Assembly: GCA_016649875.1 (NCBI GenBank)
Contig: JAENWW010000013.1
Coordinates: 1-39,500 of the forward strand
Length of the DNA stretch: 39,500 bases
Direction: 5' to 3'
From: Coriobacteriia bacterium
GTDB lineage: Bacteria; Actinomycetota; Coriobacteriia; WRKU01; JAENWW01
Position numbers and translations under genes: made by a program. Under the pieces are notes generated by a model. The model did no database searches. It worked only from the letters and a program-made list of their open reading frames with translations, and had not been told where the DNA came from. Positions 9,188 to 16,960 of the stretch are shown here, piece after piece. Position 1 is the stretch's first letter, and every line of letters starts with the position of its first letter.

Positions 9188-9898
9188 TCACCCATCCAAA
9201 TCCCCGTAGCGGCGCAAACTGTAATTTCGCCCTTCGACTCCGACGATGACATGGTCGAGCAAGGCGATGCCGAGTAGGTCGCCCGCCTCTTTCAAGCGGC
9301 GAGAAACCCTTATATCGCTTTTCGAAGGATGCGGATCACCGCTCGGATGGTTATGCACAACGATAACACCTACTGCCGATGCAGCGAGCGCATCCTTGAA
9401 AACTTCACGAACTCCCACTATCGTCGCATCCACCGTTCCGACAGAAACTTCGCTTCTGTGGACCAATCTGTTTTTCGCGTTGAGCGCAAGCATCCAGAAG
9501 TGTTCCCTATCGAAATTCTTCATGAGCGGATAGCAATAACTCGCCACAGCTTCGGGCGTGTTCATCTCTTCTTGAAAATTGAACGTGCCGTATATCCGTT
9601 TGCCCAGCTCGATCTCCGCAAGCACTTCTGCGGCACGCGCTTTGAGCAGCGCTTCTTGTTTTGAACCGTCTTCCCCTCGTCTCACGGCGATTTCGACCAA
9701 AGCGCCCTCATAATCGGCGATTTCTCTGCAAGCGTACCGTTCACTGACGGAATCAAACGATGAAGTCCCATCCCGTGAAATCACGTTGCCGATTTCTACG
9801 AACAAGTCATCGCCGCAAAGGTACTCGAAAAGGTCTCGAGTCGGCACGTCGAGCAACAGACCGCAAGCGATTTTCTCGATGACGATTTCTTTTTCCAA
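9188..9898 (-). CDS. radC: RadC / JAB-domain protein
   Basis: The C-terminal half holds the JAB metalloprotease-like motif H-N-H-P-S-G-D-P-H-P-S-K-S-D, with H, H and D as likely zinc ligands. The N-terminal half is more divergent than in typical RadC (UPF0758). I chose the TTG at 9898, giving 236 residues, because GGGAGGG lies six bases upstream; an earlier TTG at 9931 has no ribosome site. RadC was once linked to DNA repair, but its true role is unsettled. Placement upstream of mreB is common in bacteria. Confidence 0.88.
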   Translation of the reverse strand: MEKEIVIEKIACGLLLDVPTRDLFEYLCGDDLFVEIGNVISRDGTSSFDSVSERYACREIADYEGALVEIAVRRGEDGSKQEALLKARAAEVLAEIELGKRIYGTFNFQEEMNTPEAVASYCYPLMKNFDREHFWMLALNAKNRLVHRSEVSVGTVDATIVGVREVFKDALAASAVGVIVVHNHPSGDPHPSKSDIRVSRRLKEAGDLLGIALLDHVIVGVEGRNYSLRRYGDLDG

Positions 9899-10047
9899 AA
9901 GATACCCTCCCTCGGTTCGTAAGAACCTCAAGAGGATATCCGTTATCTACGGTACCGATTTATAAAAATCACTGAACGTTTGGTGAGATGAATTCACGGT
10001 CGAGGACAAACCGTATCGAGACCGACTCACTGCTCGCGGCCAGCACT

Positions 10048-11310
10048 TTAGTGCACCGCACAAGACAAACAGGGATCATACGCACGAACGAGTTGCTCGA
10101 TTTTCAAGATGAACTCGTCGTGTTCGAGACTGAGAATGCTCGGGGCGAAGGCACGCATATCGGCCTCGAGGCTGGCGAGGTTTTGCGCCGTCGGAGTGAT
10201 AACATCGCCGGCGGTGACGATACCGTTCCGGTCATACTCGAGCGTGTGATATAACGTTCCACGCGGGGCCTCCGTGGCACCGTAACCGACCGCTTTGCGC
10301 GGCTTGAATTCCACCGGAGAGGCACTCCCGTTCGAATCAGCGAGTTCATAGCAAAGCATAGCGCAACGCTCGGCGGCATCGACGAGTTCGATGGCTTGGC
10401 AGATATTGTTGTAGAAGGGGTTCTTCATCACCGGTCGCATGCCCACTTTACTGGCAACGACACGAGCCGAGGGAAGCAACTGATCCCACGAGTTGTTCAC
10501 GCGGGCGATGGCGCCGGTCATAAACGGCTTACCGTCGACCATCACGTGCTTCGAGTTCGAATGAGACACGACTTCTTCTTGCATGAGCGCACGATAATCA
10601 CTCACCGGTCGGTTCCACTTGTGCGTAAGCGAATGAATTTCGCCTTCGACGATCGCATAATTATCAGAGGCGACCAAAGAAAGCATGTCGCTCTTGGTTT
10701 CGTAACGAGGTATATCGAAACTACCGAACAATTCGACGGTTGCCGCAGCATCGCGAACGGCTTCCTCGAGACGCTTTCCGAAAGAAAGCAACTCGGTTCG
10801 CGTCGGCTCGGAAGTAAATCCACCGATGACAGCCGTCGTCGGGTGCACAGCGCGCCCTCCCACGAGCGTGCAGAGTTCATTGCCGAGTCGCTTGAGCGCG
10901 AGGGCGCGCTTGACGATTTCAGGAGCCGTCTCGGCAAGAGGAAACACCGAAGGGAGCCCGACGTAATCGGGGGCGGCCAAAATGTAGAGGTGTGTCCCGT
11001 GGTTTTGAAGGTAGGAGCCGTATACAAGGAGCTCACGAAGCTTTTTCGTGCGTTCGGAGACTTCGATGCCGAAAGCGTTCTCGGTGGCCAAAATGCTCGT
11101 CACCGCATGGTTTGCGGAACAAATGCCACAAATTCGGCTCGTTATCAAGGGCGCCTCATCGAAAGTACGACCGACGACCATCGACTCGAAAATGCGTGCA
11201 GGCTCGACGATATCCATCGTGATGCGTTTGATCACGCCTTCATCGACATCGACGGTGATGTCCCCGTGGCCTTCGATACGCGCTACGTGATTAACAGAAA
11301 GAGTCGTCAT
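10048..11310 (-). CDS. hydA: Group 3b [NiFe] hydrogenase alpha (large, catalytic) subunit without C-terminal extension
   Basis: The catalytic subunit has 420 residues from the ATG at 11310, which AAAGGA precedes. The nickel-iron site is bound by R-I-C-G-I-C-S-A-N-H near residue 55 and by D-P-C-L-S-C-A-V-H at the very end. The stop codon directly follows the His of the second motif. Most large subunits carry a C-terminal peptide after this His that a protease removes once nickel is inserted; here nothing remains to remove. No downstream frame restores a tail: the next stop in frame is seven codons on. The order beta-gamma-delta-alpha matches the NADP-linked sulfhydrogenase (HydBGDA) type. The 5' end overlaps the delta gene by 20 bases. 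Confidence 0.93.
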   Translation of the reverse strand: MTTLSVNHVARIEGHGDITVDVDEGVIKRITMDIVEPARIFESMVVGRTFDEAPLITSRICGICSANHAVTSILATENAFGIEVSERTKKLRELLVYGSYLQNHGTHLYILAAPDYVGLPSVFPLAETAPEIVKRALALKRLGNELCTLVGGRAVHPTTAVIGGFTSEPTRTELLSFGKRLEEAVRDAAATVELFGSFDIPRYETKSDMLSLVASDNYAIVEGEIHSLTHKWNRPVSDYRALMQEEVVSHSNSKHVMVDGKPFMTGAIARVNNSWDQLLPSARVVASKVGMRPVMKNPFYNNICQAIELVDAAERCAMLCYELADSNGSASPVEFKPRKAVGYGATEAPRGTLYHTLEYDRNGIVTAGDVITPTAQNLASLEADMRAFAPSILSLEHDEFILKIEQLVRAYDPCLSCAVH

Positions 11311-12049
11311 GTACGAGTCCTTTCGCATGGGAGTTGTAAATCTCGAGTCCATTCAAAAACTCCTGCTCGAGTGCGTATTTCGCAGCAAACTCACGTGCAG
11401 CCTTCATGTTGGCATCGGCTGCAATTCCTCTGCACCCCGTGCACGCTCGGCCGCGGTTGATACAAAAGGATTCGCATCCCGCCGCCGTCACCAGACCGAG
11501 GCACACTTTTCCTTGTGCGTAAAAACAGCTGTTCTCATTGATTTTGCATGAGGAGCACATCGTCTCGCGGTGCACGTTGTCGACGAGGCCGAGAAGCGCA
11601 CGTTGCAAAATAGAGGAAAATTCATCCGGATTCACCGGGCATCCCAATACTTTGAAATCGACATCGATCACGGCGTCTATCGGACGCGGAGGAATGTGTC
11701 CCCATGCGACTTTCTCGGCCGCCTCGCCATATACGAGATGCAGCCCCTCTTCGAGGTCTCCGTTGAGCGCAAGGGAGGGTATGCCCCCCGTGCAAGCGCA
11801 AGCTCCGACGATTATGACCACCTGAGCTCTCGCGCGTACTTTTTCAAGAAGCTCGACATGCTCTTGCGTGGTGCACGCGCCCTCGATGACGGCTATATCA
11901 TACTCGCTCGGCATATGCGCGCTAGTCGCCAGCTGCCAATAGCTCAAATCAAACGTACCGAGCATCTCGAGAAGCTCGGGGAAGTTCGTAATCTGAACCT
12001 GACATCCGAAGTCGCTCGCCAGACTTAAAAACACCACATTCGGCCGCAT
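11291..12049 (-). CDS. hydD: Group 3b hydrogenase delta (small, electron-transfer) subunit
   Basis: This 252-residue protein is the [NiFe] small subunit that relays electrons from the active site through iron-sulfur clusters. Cysteine motifs visible in order are E-G-A-C-T-T, G-A-C-A-C-T-G-G, G-C-P-V-N-P and C-S-S-C-K, with further cysteines towards the C-terminal R-A-C-T-G-C-R-G. No Tat signal is present, consistent with a cytosolic enzyme. The ATG at 12049 has AGGAGG nine bases upstream, overlapping the end of the gamma gene. An upstream extension of the frame lacks support. Confidence 0.92.
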   Translation of the reverse strand: MRPNVVFLSLASDFGCQVQITNFPELLEMLGTFDLSYWQLATSAHMPSEYDIAVIEGACTTQEHVELLEKVRARAQVVIIVGACACTGGIPSLALNGDLEEGLHLVYGEAAEKVAWGHIPPRPIDAVIDVDFKVLGCPVNPDEFSSILQRALLGLVDNVHRETMCSSCKINENSCFYAQGKVCLGLVTAAGCESFCINRGRACTGCRGIAADANMKAAREFAAKYALEQEFLNGLEIYNSHAKGLVHDDSFC

Positions 12050-12051
12050 GG

Positions 12052-12915
12052 TTACATCGCCTCCTGTAGATTCATTGCTTCCCAGTAGCTGAACACCGGA
12101 CCGTCGATGCACGCATATTGATGTCCGACTCCGCAATGTCCGCACATCCCGATTCCGCACTTCATACGTCGTTCGAACGACATGAAGATGTGATCGACGT
12201 CGAGGTTCTTCTTGCGCATCTCCTCGATGACATAGCGATACATCACCGGAGGACCGCAAATTGCTCCGTAGGTGTTTTTCGGGTCGAGTTCGATTTTGTC
12301 GAAAAGCTTCGTCACGAGGCCGACATCGCCATCCCACGTATCGTCGGGCTGATCGACCGTCATGATGAGATCGAAATCTTCGCGATGCTTCCACATCTTG
12401 AATTCCTCGTGGAAAAGAATCTCGCCGGGGTTTCTCGCTCCAAGCAAAATGGTGACTTTTCCGAATTCGTGACGCTCGTCGTGAATGTGGTTGATGAGAG
12501 ACTTCAACGGAGCGATGCCGAGCCCTCCGGCGACCAGCAAAACATCATGTCCTTTCATCTCCTCGAAAGGAAAGCCGTTACCGAACGGACCGCGCAAACC
12601 GACGATGTCTCCGCACTGCTTCTCATGCAATGCTCCGGTCACCGTGCCTGAGTTACGCACACAGAGTTCGATGAAGCCTTGCTTCGACGGAGCCGACGAT
12701 ATCGAAATCGGCGCCTCGCCCACCCCGAAAATCGAGAGTTCCATAAACTGCCCGGCTTCGAAATCGAATGCGTCTCGAACAACCTCGTCGATGAGACGGA
12801 ATTCGAACAGTCTCTCTTTATCAGTGAGTTGGGTAATCGAGGTTATTCGAGCCGCCCACGGGCGAAAAGGGTTTGCCTGTAACTCGCGATAAGCGATAGA
12901 AGAGTTGACTCCCAC
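12052..12915 (-). CDS. hydG: Group 3b hydrogenase gamma (FAD/NAD(P)-binding reductase) subunit
   Basis: This 287-residue ferredoxin-NADP reductase-like protein contains the FAD-binding block (A-P-I-S-I-S-S-A-P), the NAD(P)-binding strand-loop V-L-L-V-A-G-G-L-G-I-A-P-L near residue 130, and a C-terminal [2Fe-2S] motif, C-G-I-G-M-C-G-H-C-G followed by a further Cys. It passes electrons between the hydrogenase iron-sulfur chain and NAD(P)(H). The GTG start lies two bases after the beta stop, so the operon is tightly coupled. Dihydroorotate dehydrogenase electron-transfer subunits share this fold, but the hydrogenase neighbours decide the call. Confidence 0.92.
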   Translation of the reverse strand: MGVNSSIAYRELQANPFRPWAARITSITQLTDKERLFEFRLIDEVVRDAFDFEAGQFMELSIFGVGEAPISISSAPSKQGFIELCVRNSGTVTGALHEKQCGDIVGLRGPFGNGFPFEEMKGHDVLLVAGGLGIAPLKSLINHIHDERHEFGKVTILLGARNPGEILFHEEFKMWKHREDFDLIMTVDQPDDTWDGDVGLVTKLFDKIELDPKNTYGAICGPPVMYRYVIEEMRKKNLDVDHIFMSFERRMKCGIGMCGHCGVGHQYACIDGPVFSYWEAMNLQEAM

Positions 12916-12917
12916 GG

Positions 12918-13937
12918 CTACTCACCGCCTTTCACGAGTGCTTCGATGACGCGGCGCGGATTGATATTCACTTTGCATGCCTTGGTGCATCGACCGCAGC
13001 CGACGCACAACACTTTGCCGAATTTCGACAGGTAGCCCCATTGTTTGTGATAGAAACGATACCTGACCCTCGCCGCTTTTTGGGCGCGAAAGTTATGCCC
13101 CTGTGCAACTTCTGCAAAAGAGGAAAAACAGCAGGAGTCCCATGTGCGTACGCGATTCCCCCCTTGGCCGTCCGCATCCTGTCGATCGTTCACATCGAAA
13201 CAATAACAGGTCGGACACACGGCCGAGCACGCACCGCACGAAAGGCAATCATCGCCGATTTCCTCCCAAAGCGGGTCGTTGTATTTCGCATCGAAAAGGA
13301 GTGGGAGTTGCGTGATGTCGGGAGCGGGAGTAAACGCTTCCTCCCATGCTTTCGTGCGCTCCTGAAACGCCTTCATATCTTGGGGCTCGACCTCACGCGT
13401 TTCGACGAACTTGTCGAGCATGTCGGCACCTTCGACCGAACTGCACGACACGAAATAGCGATCGCCCAAGTCGGTTAAGAAAAGATCGAAGCCCTGGTTG
13501 ACCTCACCGGTACCGAAGGCATTGCACATGCAACTCGGAGTCGGCATACAGCTGACTCCGATGATAAGCGTATTGTCCCTTCTGGCCTTGTAATAAGGAT
13601 CGACAAAATCGCCGAGGAATACTTTGTCGACCAGGAGCAACGAATTGATGTCGCACGGATGCACACCGAAGATGACGCGCGGCGTTACGTTCGGCGCATC
13701 TTGTGAAACGCCACTGTTCTTCGTGTCATAGTGCATGAGATTTTCTTTGGGAAGGAGGAAATACTTCTTCGGGGGCAGAATAGTCGTCGGATAGTCGAGT
13801 ACCAATTCACTCGGGTCGGTTATCTCGCCGAAAACGAAATCTTCCCCTTTGGCTTTCGGACCGACGATTTCTCGTGTGGCGGCTAGTCCAGTCACCAAAT
13901 CGCCGACATTTCCTTTGTGCAAAATGCGAAAGAACAT
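12918..13937 (-). CDS. hydB: Group 3b hydrogenase beta (4Fe-4S) subunit
   Basis: This 339-residue protein has two ferredoxin-type motifs in the C-terminal third: C-L-S-C-G-A-C-S-A-V-C-P near residue 233 and C-V-G-C-G-R-C-T-K-A-C near residue 315. A conserved cysteine/histidine-rich region, G-V-H-P-C-D near residue 94 and C-M-P-T-P-S-C-M-C near 155, is also typical of sulfhydrogenase beta and anaerobic sulfite reductase A subunits. It is the first gene of the four-gene hydrogenase operon and heads transcription on the minus strand. Confidence 0.92.
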   Translation of the reverse strand: MFFRILHKGNVGDLVTGLAATREIVGPKAKGEDFVFGEITDPSELVLDYPTTILPPKKYFLLPKENLMHYDTKNSGVSQDAPNVTPRVIFGVHPCDINSLLLVDKVFLGDFVDPYYKARRDNTLIIGVSCMPTPSCMCNAFGTGEVNQGFDLFLTDLGDRYFVSCSSVEGADMLDKFVETREVEPQDMKAFQERTKAWEEAFTPAPDITQLPLLFDAKYNDPLWEEIGDDCLSCGACSAVCPTCYCFDVNDRQDADGQGGNRVRTWDSCCFSSFAEVAQGHNFRAQKAARVRYRFYHKQWGYLSKFGKVLCVGCGRCTKACKVNINPRRVIEALVKGGE

Positions 13938-13975
13938 TGCGCCCCCTGTCTCACCGTGCCGATAAAATGACGCGA

Positions 13976-14011
13976 CCGAGTGGCTCGTAAATAAATTATG
14001 AACTCACTCGG
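13976..14011. repeat. Inverted repeat between ndk and the hydrogenase operon
   Basis: CCGAGTG (13976-13982) and CACTCGG (14005-14011) are complementary arms around a 22-base AT-rich centre. The repeat lies about 40 bases upstream of the hydB start and 30 bases after ndk. The arms are too far apart for a classical terminator, so an operator for the hydrogenase genes is possible but unproved. Confidence 0.4.
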
Positions 14012-14041
14012 CGCATATTCAACATGTCTCAGTTTGCAAAT

Positions 14042-14446
14042 CTAGCAACCGAAGAACAATTTTACCTCACGTTGTGCCGACTCGACGGAATCAGAACCGT
14101 GAATGACATTCGCATCCAAAGAGAGACCGAGATCGCCGCGGATGGTACCTGGTGCCGCCTCGGCGGGGTTCGTCACTCCCATAAGCTTGCGACAAAGCAA
14201 AACCGCTCCGTCACCGCTCCACACCATCTTTACCACGGGACCGGAAGTGATGTACTCGATGAGACCGTCGTAAAACGGCTTGCCCTCATGCTCGGCATAA
14301 TTGGCGGCAGCTTGCTCGGTGGTGAGAACAGCGAGCTCGAGACGCTCCAGCGTCAAACCGGTATCCTCGAAACGGGAAATAATACGACCGACCTGTCCGC
14401 GCTTTACCGCGTCGGGCTTAATCATGATATACGTCTTTTCGAACAC
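14042..14446 (-). CDS. ndk: Nucleoside diphosphate kinase
   Basis: The enzyme transfers phosphate between nucleoside tri- and diphosphates through a phospho-histidine. The 134-residue reading begins M-F-E-K-T-Y-I-M-I-K-P-D-A-V and includes the catalytic N-V-I-H-G-S-D-S-V-E-S-A near the end. I chose the GTG at 14446, preceded by GAGAGGA, because it gives the standard family length; the frame extends to 14491 without homology. It is probably transcribed separately from the hydrogenase genes that follow after 104 bases. Confidence 0.96.
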   Translation of the reverse strand: MFEKTYIMIKPDAVKRGQVGRIISRFEDTGLTLERLELAVLTTEQAAANYAEHEGKPFYDGLIEYITSGPVVKMVWSGDGAVLLCRKLMGVTNPAEAAPGTIRGDLGLSLDANVIHGSDSVESAQREVKLFFGC

Positions 14447-14516
14447 GAAAGTTCCTCTCTCATTGGGCGAGCGTTCAACGCTCGCAAACATAGATAGATG
14501 AACAAATATACGTTAC

Positions 14517-15977
14517 TTAGAAGTCATTCTCAACCGACTTGATTTTCCAACCGACGCCGCTCCTCACGATATTGAACTTGAACGCAATCGCAGCTCCACT
14601 TTGAGGCTTGATCGCAACACTGGCGACGGCGGAAAAACCGCTGACGGCGACGGATTCAATCGTATAGGTGGCAGGCACGGGTACAGCCGCCATTTCGCGG
14701 ACGGTATTGGTCGAATCAATCCAGTAACCGTCGAATGCTTTACCGGAATTATAGGCATCGAGCGCATTGCCGACGACTTCCCTACCAGAAGGAACACCGA
14801 ACCCGGTGAAGTAGACGGCCGCAGCGCCACCGCCTATGAGCGCAAGAATGATGATTACGGTTACAACCCATTTAACCCACCGAAAGCGGGAACGGCCGGC
14901 GCGCTCGAGTTCTTTGCCGATTTTGACGGCTTCTCCTTCGGAACGACCGAAGAACAGCTCGACATCTTCTTGATTTCCGATATTGAGCGGTTCCATGCTA
15001 TCCATCGCCCCCTCATCGATGACACCGGAATCAATTGAGATGGGATCGGTGAGAGCCTGCACGGTATCGACTCGCTGGAAAGCGTTCGTCTCTCGCCCCG
15101 CCAAATCGGCGGCGAGAACGGAAATATCGGAAGTCGAAGCAACCGATTCGGGCGCAGAGGCGACCGGCAGCATCTCATCGGTGAAATCCTCCTCGAACGC
15201 AGAATTGCTCGAAACCAGTGAATTGTCAACGACATGGTTCTCTTCTGCGATTTGGGCATCCGATTCGTCTTCAATACGATCGGCGGTCTGAGCATACGCG
15301 TACTCGAGCATCTCTTTGGCCGTCGCAGAAAGCCGATGATTATGCAACGTCATCGCCTCTTCGAAAGCACGAACGGCTCGCTGCCATTCCCCCGCCTTCG
15401 CATAAGCCATGCCCAGATTTGAGAGCGCCAGCCCTTTGTTCTTGTAACTTTCCGCGCCGAGAGCGGCTTTATATGCTTCCGCGGCGTCTTGCGGCCTGTC
15501 GATGGTCATCAAACAAAGGCCGAGGTTGATCAAACTGGCCCCCGGGTTGGGATTCGCCTGGTCTACTGCTGCACGTCGATAAGCGATTGCCGCCTGATCG
15601 AACACCTCTTTTTCCATGAGAGCCGTGCCGAGCCCCTGATAACACTTGTAGGGCGATTTGCAGTCCGGTTCTTCGATTGCCGCTTGATAATGGGCTATGG
15701 CGGCGTCGAACTCTCCGGCTTTAAGATACGCATTGGCCAAATTCAACTCCACTGCAGCGCGACGAAGATAGGTGTCGTCTCGCAACGCATGTTCATAGAC
15801 GGTAATTGCGTCGTTATATCGCTTGAGGCGCATGAACGAATTACCGGCCATATGATAAGATGCCCCATTGCTCACGGGCGTACCTTGCTCACTCGCCTCC
15901 AAGAACCCGCGCGCAGCTGCGCGAAAGTCTCCTCGTTCGTACTCTTGTTGCGCTACTTTGAATTTTTCTGCATCCAC
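14517..15977 (-). CDS. Membrane-anchored tetratricopeptide-repeat protein
   Basis: This 486-residue protein has three parts. Residues 1 to about 235 are TPR repeats, for example A-S-Y-H-M-A-G-N-S-F-M-R-L-K-R-Y and the repeated A-x-x-x-Y-x-x-A pattern. Residues 236-345 are an acidic, low-complexity linker rich in S, E and D. A single membrane helix at about 367-392 (V-V-T-V-I-I-I-L-A-L-I-G-G-G) is followed by a roughly 95-residue exported domain. Positive residues precede the helix, so the TPR part should be cytoplasmic. The start is GTG with AAGGGG nine bases before it. No specific function can be assigned; a scaffold role is likely. Confidence 0.8.
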   Translation of the reverse strand: MDAEKFKVAQQEYERGDFRAAARGFLEASEQGTPVSNGASYHMAGNSFMRLKRYNDAITVYEHALRDDTYLRRAAVELNLANAYLKAGEFDAAIAHYQAAIEEPDCKSPYKCYQGLGTALMEKEVFDQAAIAYRRAAVDQANPNPGASLINLGLCLMTIDRPQDAAEAYKAALGAESYKNKGLALSNLGMAYAKAGEWQRAVRAFEEAMTLHNHRLSATAKEMLEYAYAQTADRIEDESDAQIAEENHVVDNSLVSSNSAFEEDFTDEMLPVASAPESVASTSDISVLAADLAGRETNAFQRVDTVQALTDPISIDSGVIDEGAMDSMEPLNIGNQEDVELFFGRSEGEAVKIGKELERAGRSRFRWVKWVVTVIIILALIGGGAAAVYFTGFGVPSGREVVGNALDAYNSGKAFDGYWIDSTNTVREMAAVPVPATYTIESVAVSGFSAVASVAIKPQSGAAIAFKFNIVRSGVGWKIKSVENDF

Positions 15978-16000
15978 GCTGAAAATCCCCTTCGCAACCG

Positions 16001-16510
16001 TTAATCTACGATAGTTACCGTTTCGATGACGTCGCCCACACGCAAGTCGTCGGCAACATCCAATCCCTTGGTTATGGTACCGAACACCGTGTAATTGCCG
16101 TCGAGAAAATGAGCGGGCTCCAACGTGAAATAAAATTGGGATCCGGCCGAATTCGGGTCCATCGATCGTGCCATGGCGAGTGCACCTTTTTCATGCGTAT
16201 GCGGGTTTTTGGAAAGGTCGAACTCACCTTCGATACTGTACCCCGGGCCACCGGTGCCGAACGGTCCCTGACCCTTGATTACTTCTTCGGAGGTCGCGTC
16301 ACGAGTGAGCGGGTCTCCTCCTTGTGCGACGAATCCGGGCTCATGACGATGAATCTTCGTACCGTCATAGAAAGCCTTCTTTGCGAGTTCGACGAAGTTC
16401 CCGACATGAAGAGGAGCCTCTTTGCCGAATAGCTCGACTTCTATGGTGCCCTTCGAAGTCTTGATAACCGCGGATTCAGTTCCGTTCGGTTTGTACTCGG
16501 GTGTATACAT
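16001..16510 (-). CDS. Peptidyl-prolyl cis-trans isomerase, cyclophilin type
   Basis: This 169-residue cyclophilin domain catalyses proline isomerisation during protein folding. Visible signatures are G-T-I-E-V-E-L-F at the start, F-Y-D-G-T-K-I-H-R, F-V-A-Q-G-G-D-P, the block A-M-A-R-S-M-D-P-N-S-A-G-S-Q-F-Y-F, and V-F-G-T-I-T-K-G-L-D-V. No signal peptide is seen, so it is cytoplasmic. The ATG has TGGAGG upstream. It lies 23 bases before the TPR gene and may be co-transcribed with it. Confidence 0.95.
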   Translation of the reverse strand: MYTPEYKPNGTESAVIKTSKGTIEVELFGKEAPLHVGNFVELAKKAFYDGTKIHRHEPGFVAQGGDPLTRDATSEEVIKGQGPFGTGGPGYSIEGEFDLSKNPHTHEKGALAMARSMDPNSAGSQFYFTLEPAHFLDGNYTVFGTITKGLDVADDLRVGDVIETVTIVD

Positions 16511-16711
16511 GAAAACCTCCAGAAGCGATTGGCTTTGATAGTACAGTCCTTTTTATTCTAACAAGCAACGGACACATGAGAGCATTCTTTACGAAAATAC
16601 GACAACTCATGCGAAATTCTTTACGAGGATTTCAACCGGCACGAACAATATTGTGAGAAGCGCTTGTAGCATGTAAAGAGTACCATGTAGCCATTATTTG
16701 TTCTGCAGAAT
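16511..16711. other. Non-coding stretch between the cyclophilin gene and the tRNA terminator
   Basis: No credible gene is visible. An 11-base direct repeat, ATTCTTTACGA, occurs at 16584-16594 and 16616-16626, 32 bases apart. It may mark promoter or operator sequence for the leftward cyclophilin/TPR genes, but I see no convincing promoter pair. Confidence 0.4.
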
Positions 16712-16745
16712 AAAGATACCCGCTCGAAAATGAGCGGGTATCTTT
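16712..16745. terminator. Strong hairpin terminator downstream of tRNA-Arg
   Basis: Arms AAAGATACCCGCTC (16712-16725) and GAGCGGGTATCTTT (16732-16745) form a perfect 14-bp stem with a six-base loop. A short T run follows on either strand, so it can end the tRNA transcript (minus) and may work in both directions. Confidence 0.85.
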
Positions 16746-16758
16746 TGCTTCAGTCATA

Positions 16759-16834
16759 TGGTGCCCCCTGTAGGATTCGAACCTACGACCTTCTGCTCCG
16801 GAGGCAGACGCTCTATCCCCTGAGCTAAGGAGGC
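16759..16834 (-). tRNA. tRNA-Arg (anticodon CCG), CCA encoded
   Basis: The 76-base minus-strand gene folds into a full cloverleaf. The acceptor arm GCCTCCT pairs with AGGGGGC and ends in CCA; the D arm contains AGCTCAGGGGATAGAGC; the anticodon stem TCTGC/GCAGA holds the loop CTCCGGA with anticodon CCG; the T arm contains GTTCGAATC. CCG reads the codon CGG for arginine. Confidence 0.97.
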
Positions 16835-16853
16835 AATTGAAATTTGCCTCTCT

Positions 16854-16859
16854 ATCATA
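16854..16859 (-). promoter_or_regulatory. Likely -10 box of the tRNA-Arg gene
   Basis: TATGAT on the minus strand ends 19 bases before the mature tRNA 5' end, a usual distance. The -35 is not clear; it would fall in the 20-bp tandem repeat. Confidence 0.45.
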
Positions 16860-16862
16860 TCG

Positions 16863-16902
16863 CAAAAATAATGTACGACATCCAAAAATAATGTACGACA
16901 TC
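16863..16902. repeat. Perfect tandem duplication of a 20-bp unit in a divergent promoter region
   Basis: Positions 16863-16882 and 16883-16902 are identical and abut directly; each contains AATGTACGACATC. They sit between the tRNA-Arg -10 box (minus) and a TACAAT box (16915-16920, plus) before the lipid kinase gene, so the duplication covers the probable -35 regions of both. Confidence 0.85.
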
Positions 16903-16920
16903 GGTATCGTCGGCTACAAT
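16892..16920 (+). promoter_or_regulatory. Possible promoter of the diacylglycerol kinase-like gene
   Basis: TACAAT at 16915-16920 is a good -10 box. TGTACG at 16892-16897, in the second tandem-repeat copy, is a weak -35 at 17-base spacing. Transcription from here would begin after the ATG at 16919, which favours the later start at 16961. Confidence 0.4.
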
Positions 16921-16960
16921 GAAAAAGATTCCATCAACCACCACAAGAGAAACATGGCAA

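Noticed and set aside
10020-10047. Possible read-through of the hydA stop codon to add a C-terminal tail
   Set aside because: The stop is TAA, not TGA, and the next in-frame stop comes after only seven codons that do not resemble a maturation peptide.
10396-11460. 354-codon open frame on the plus strand opposite hydA and hydD
   Set aside because: It is antisense to two hydrogenase genes with intact motifs, and its protein has no recognisable feature.
16919-16960. ATG at 16919 as start of the lipid kinase
   Set aside because: It overlaps the best -10 box, has no ribosome site, and the added residues do not fit the family.
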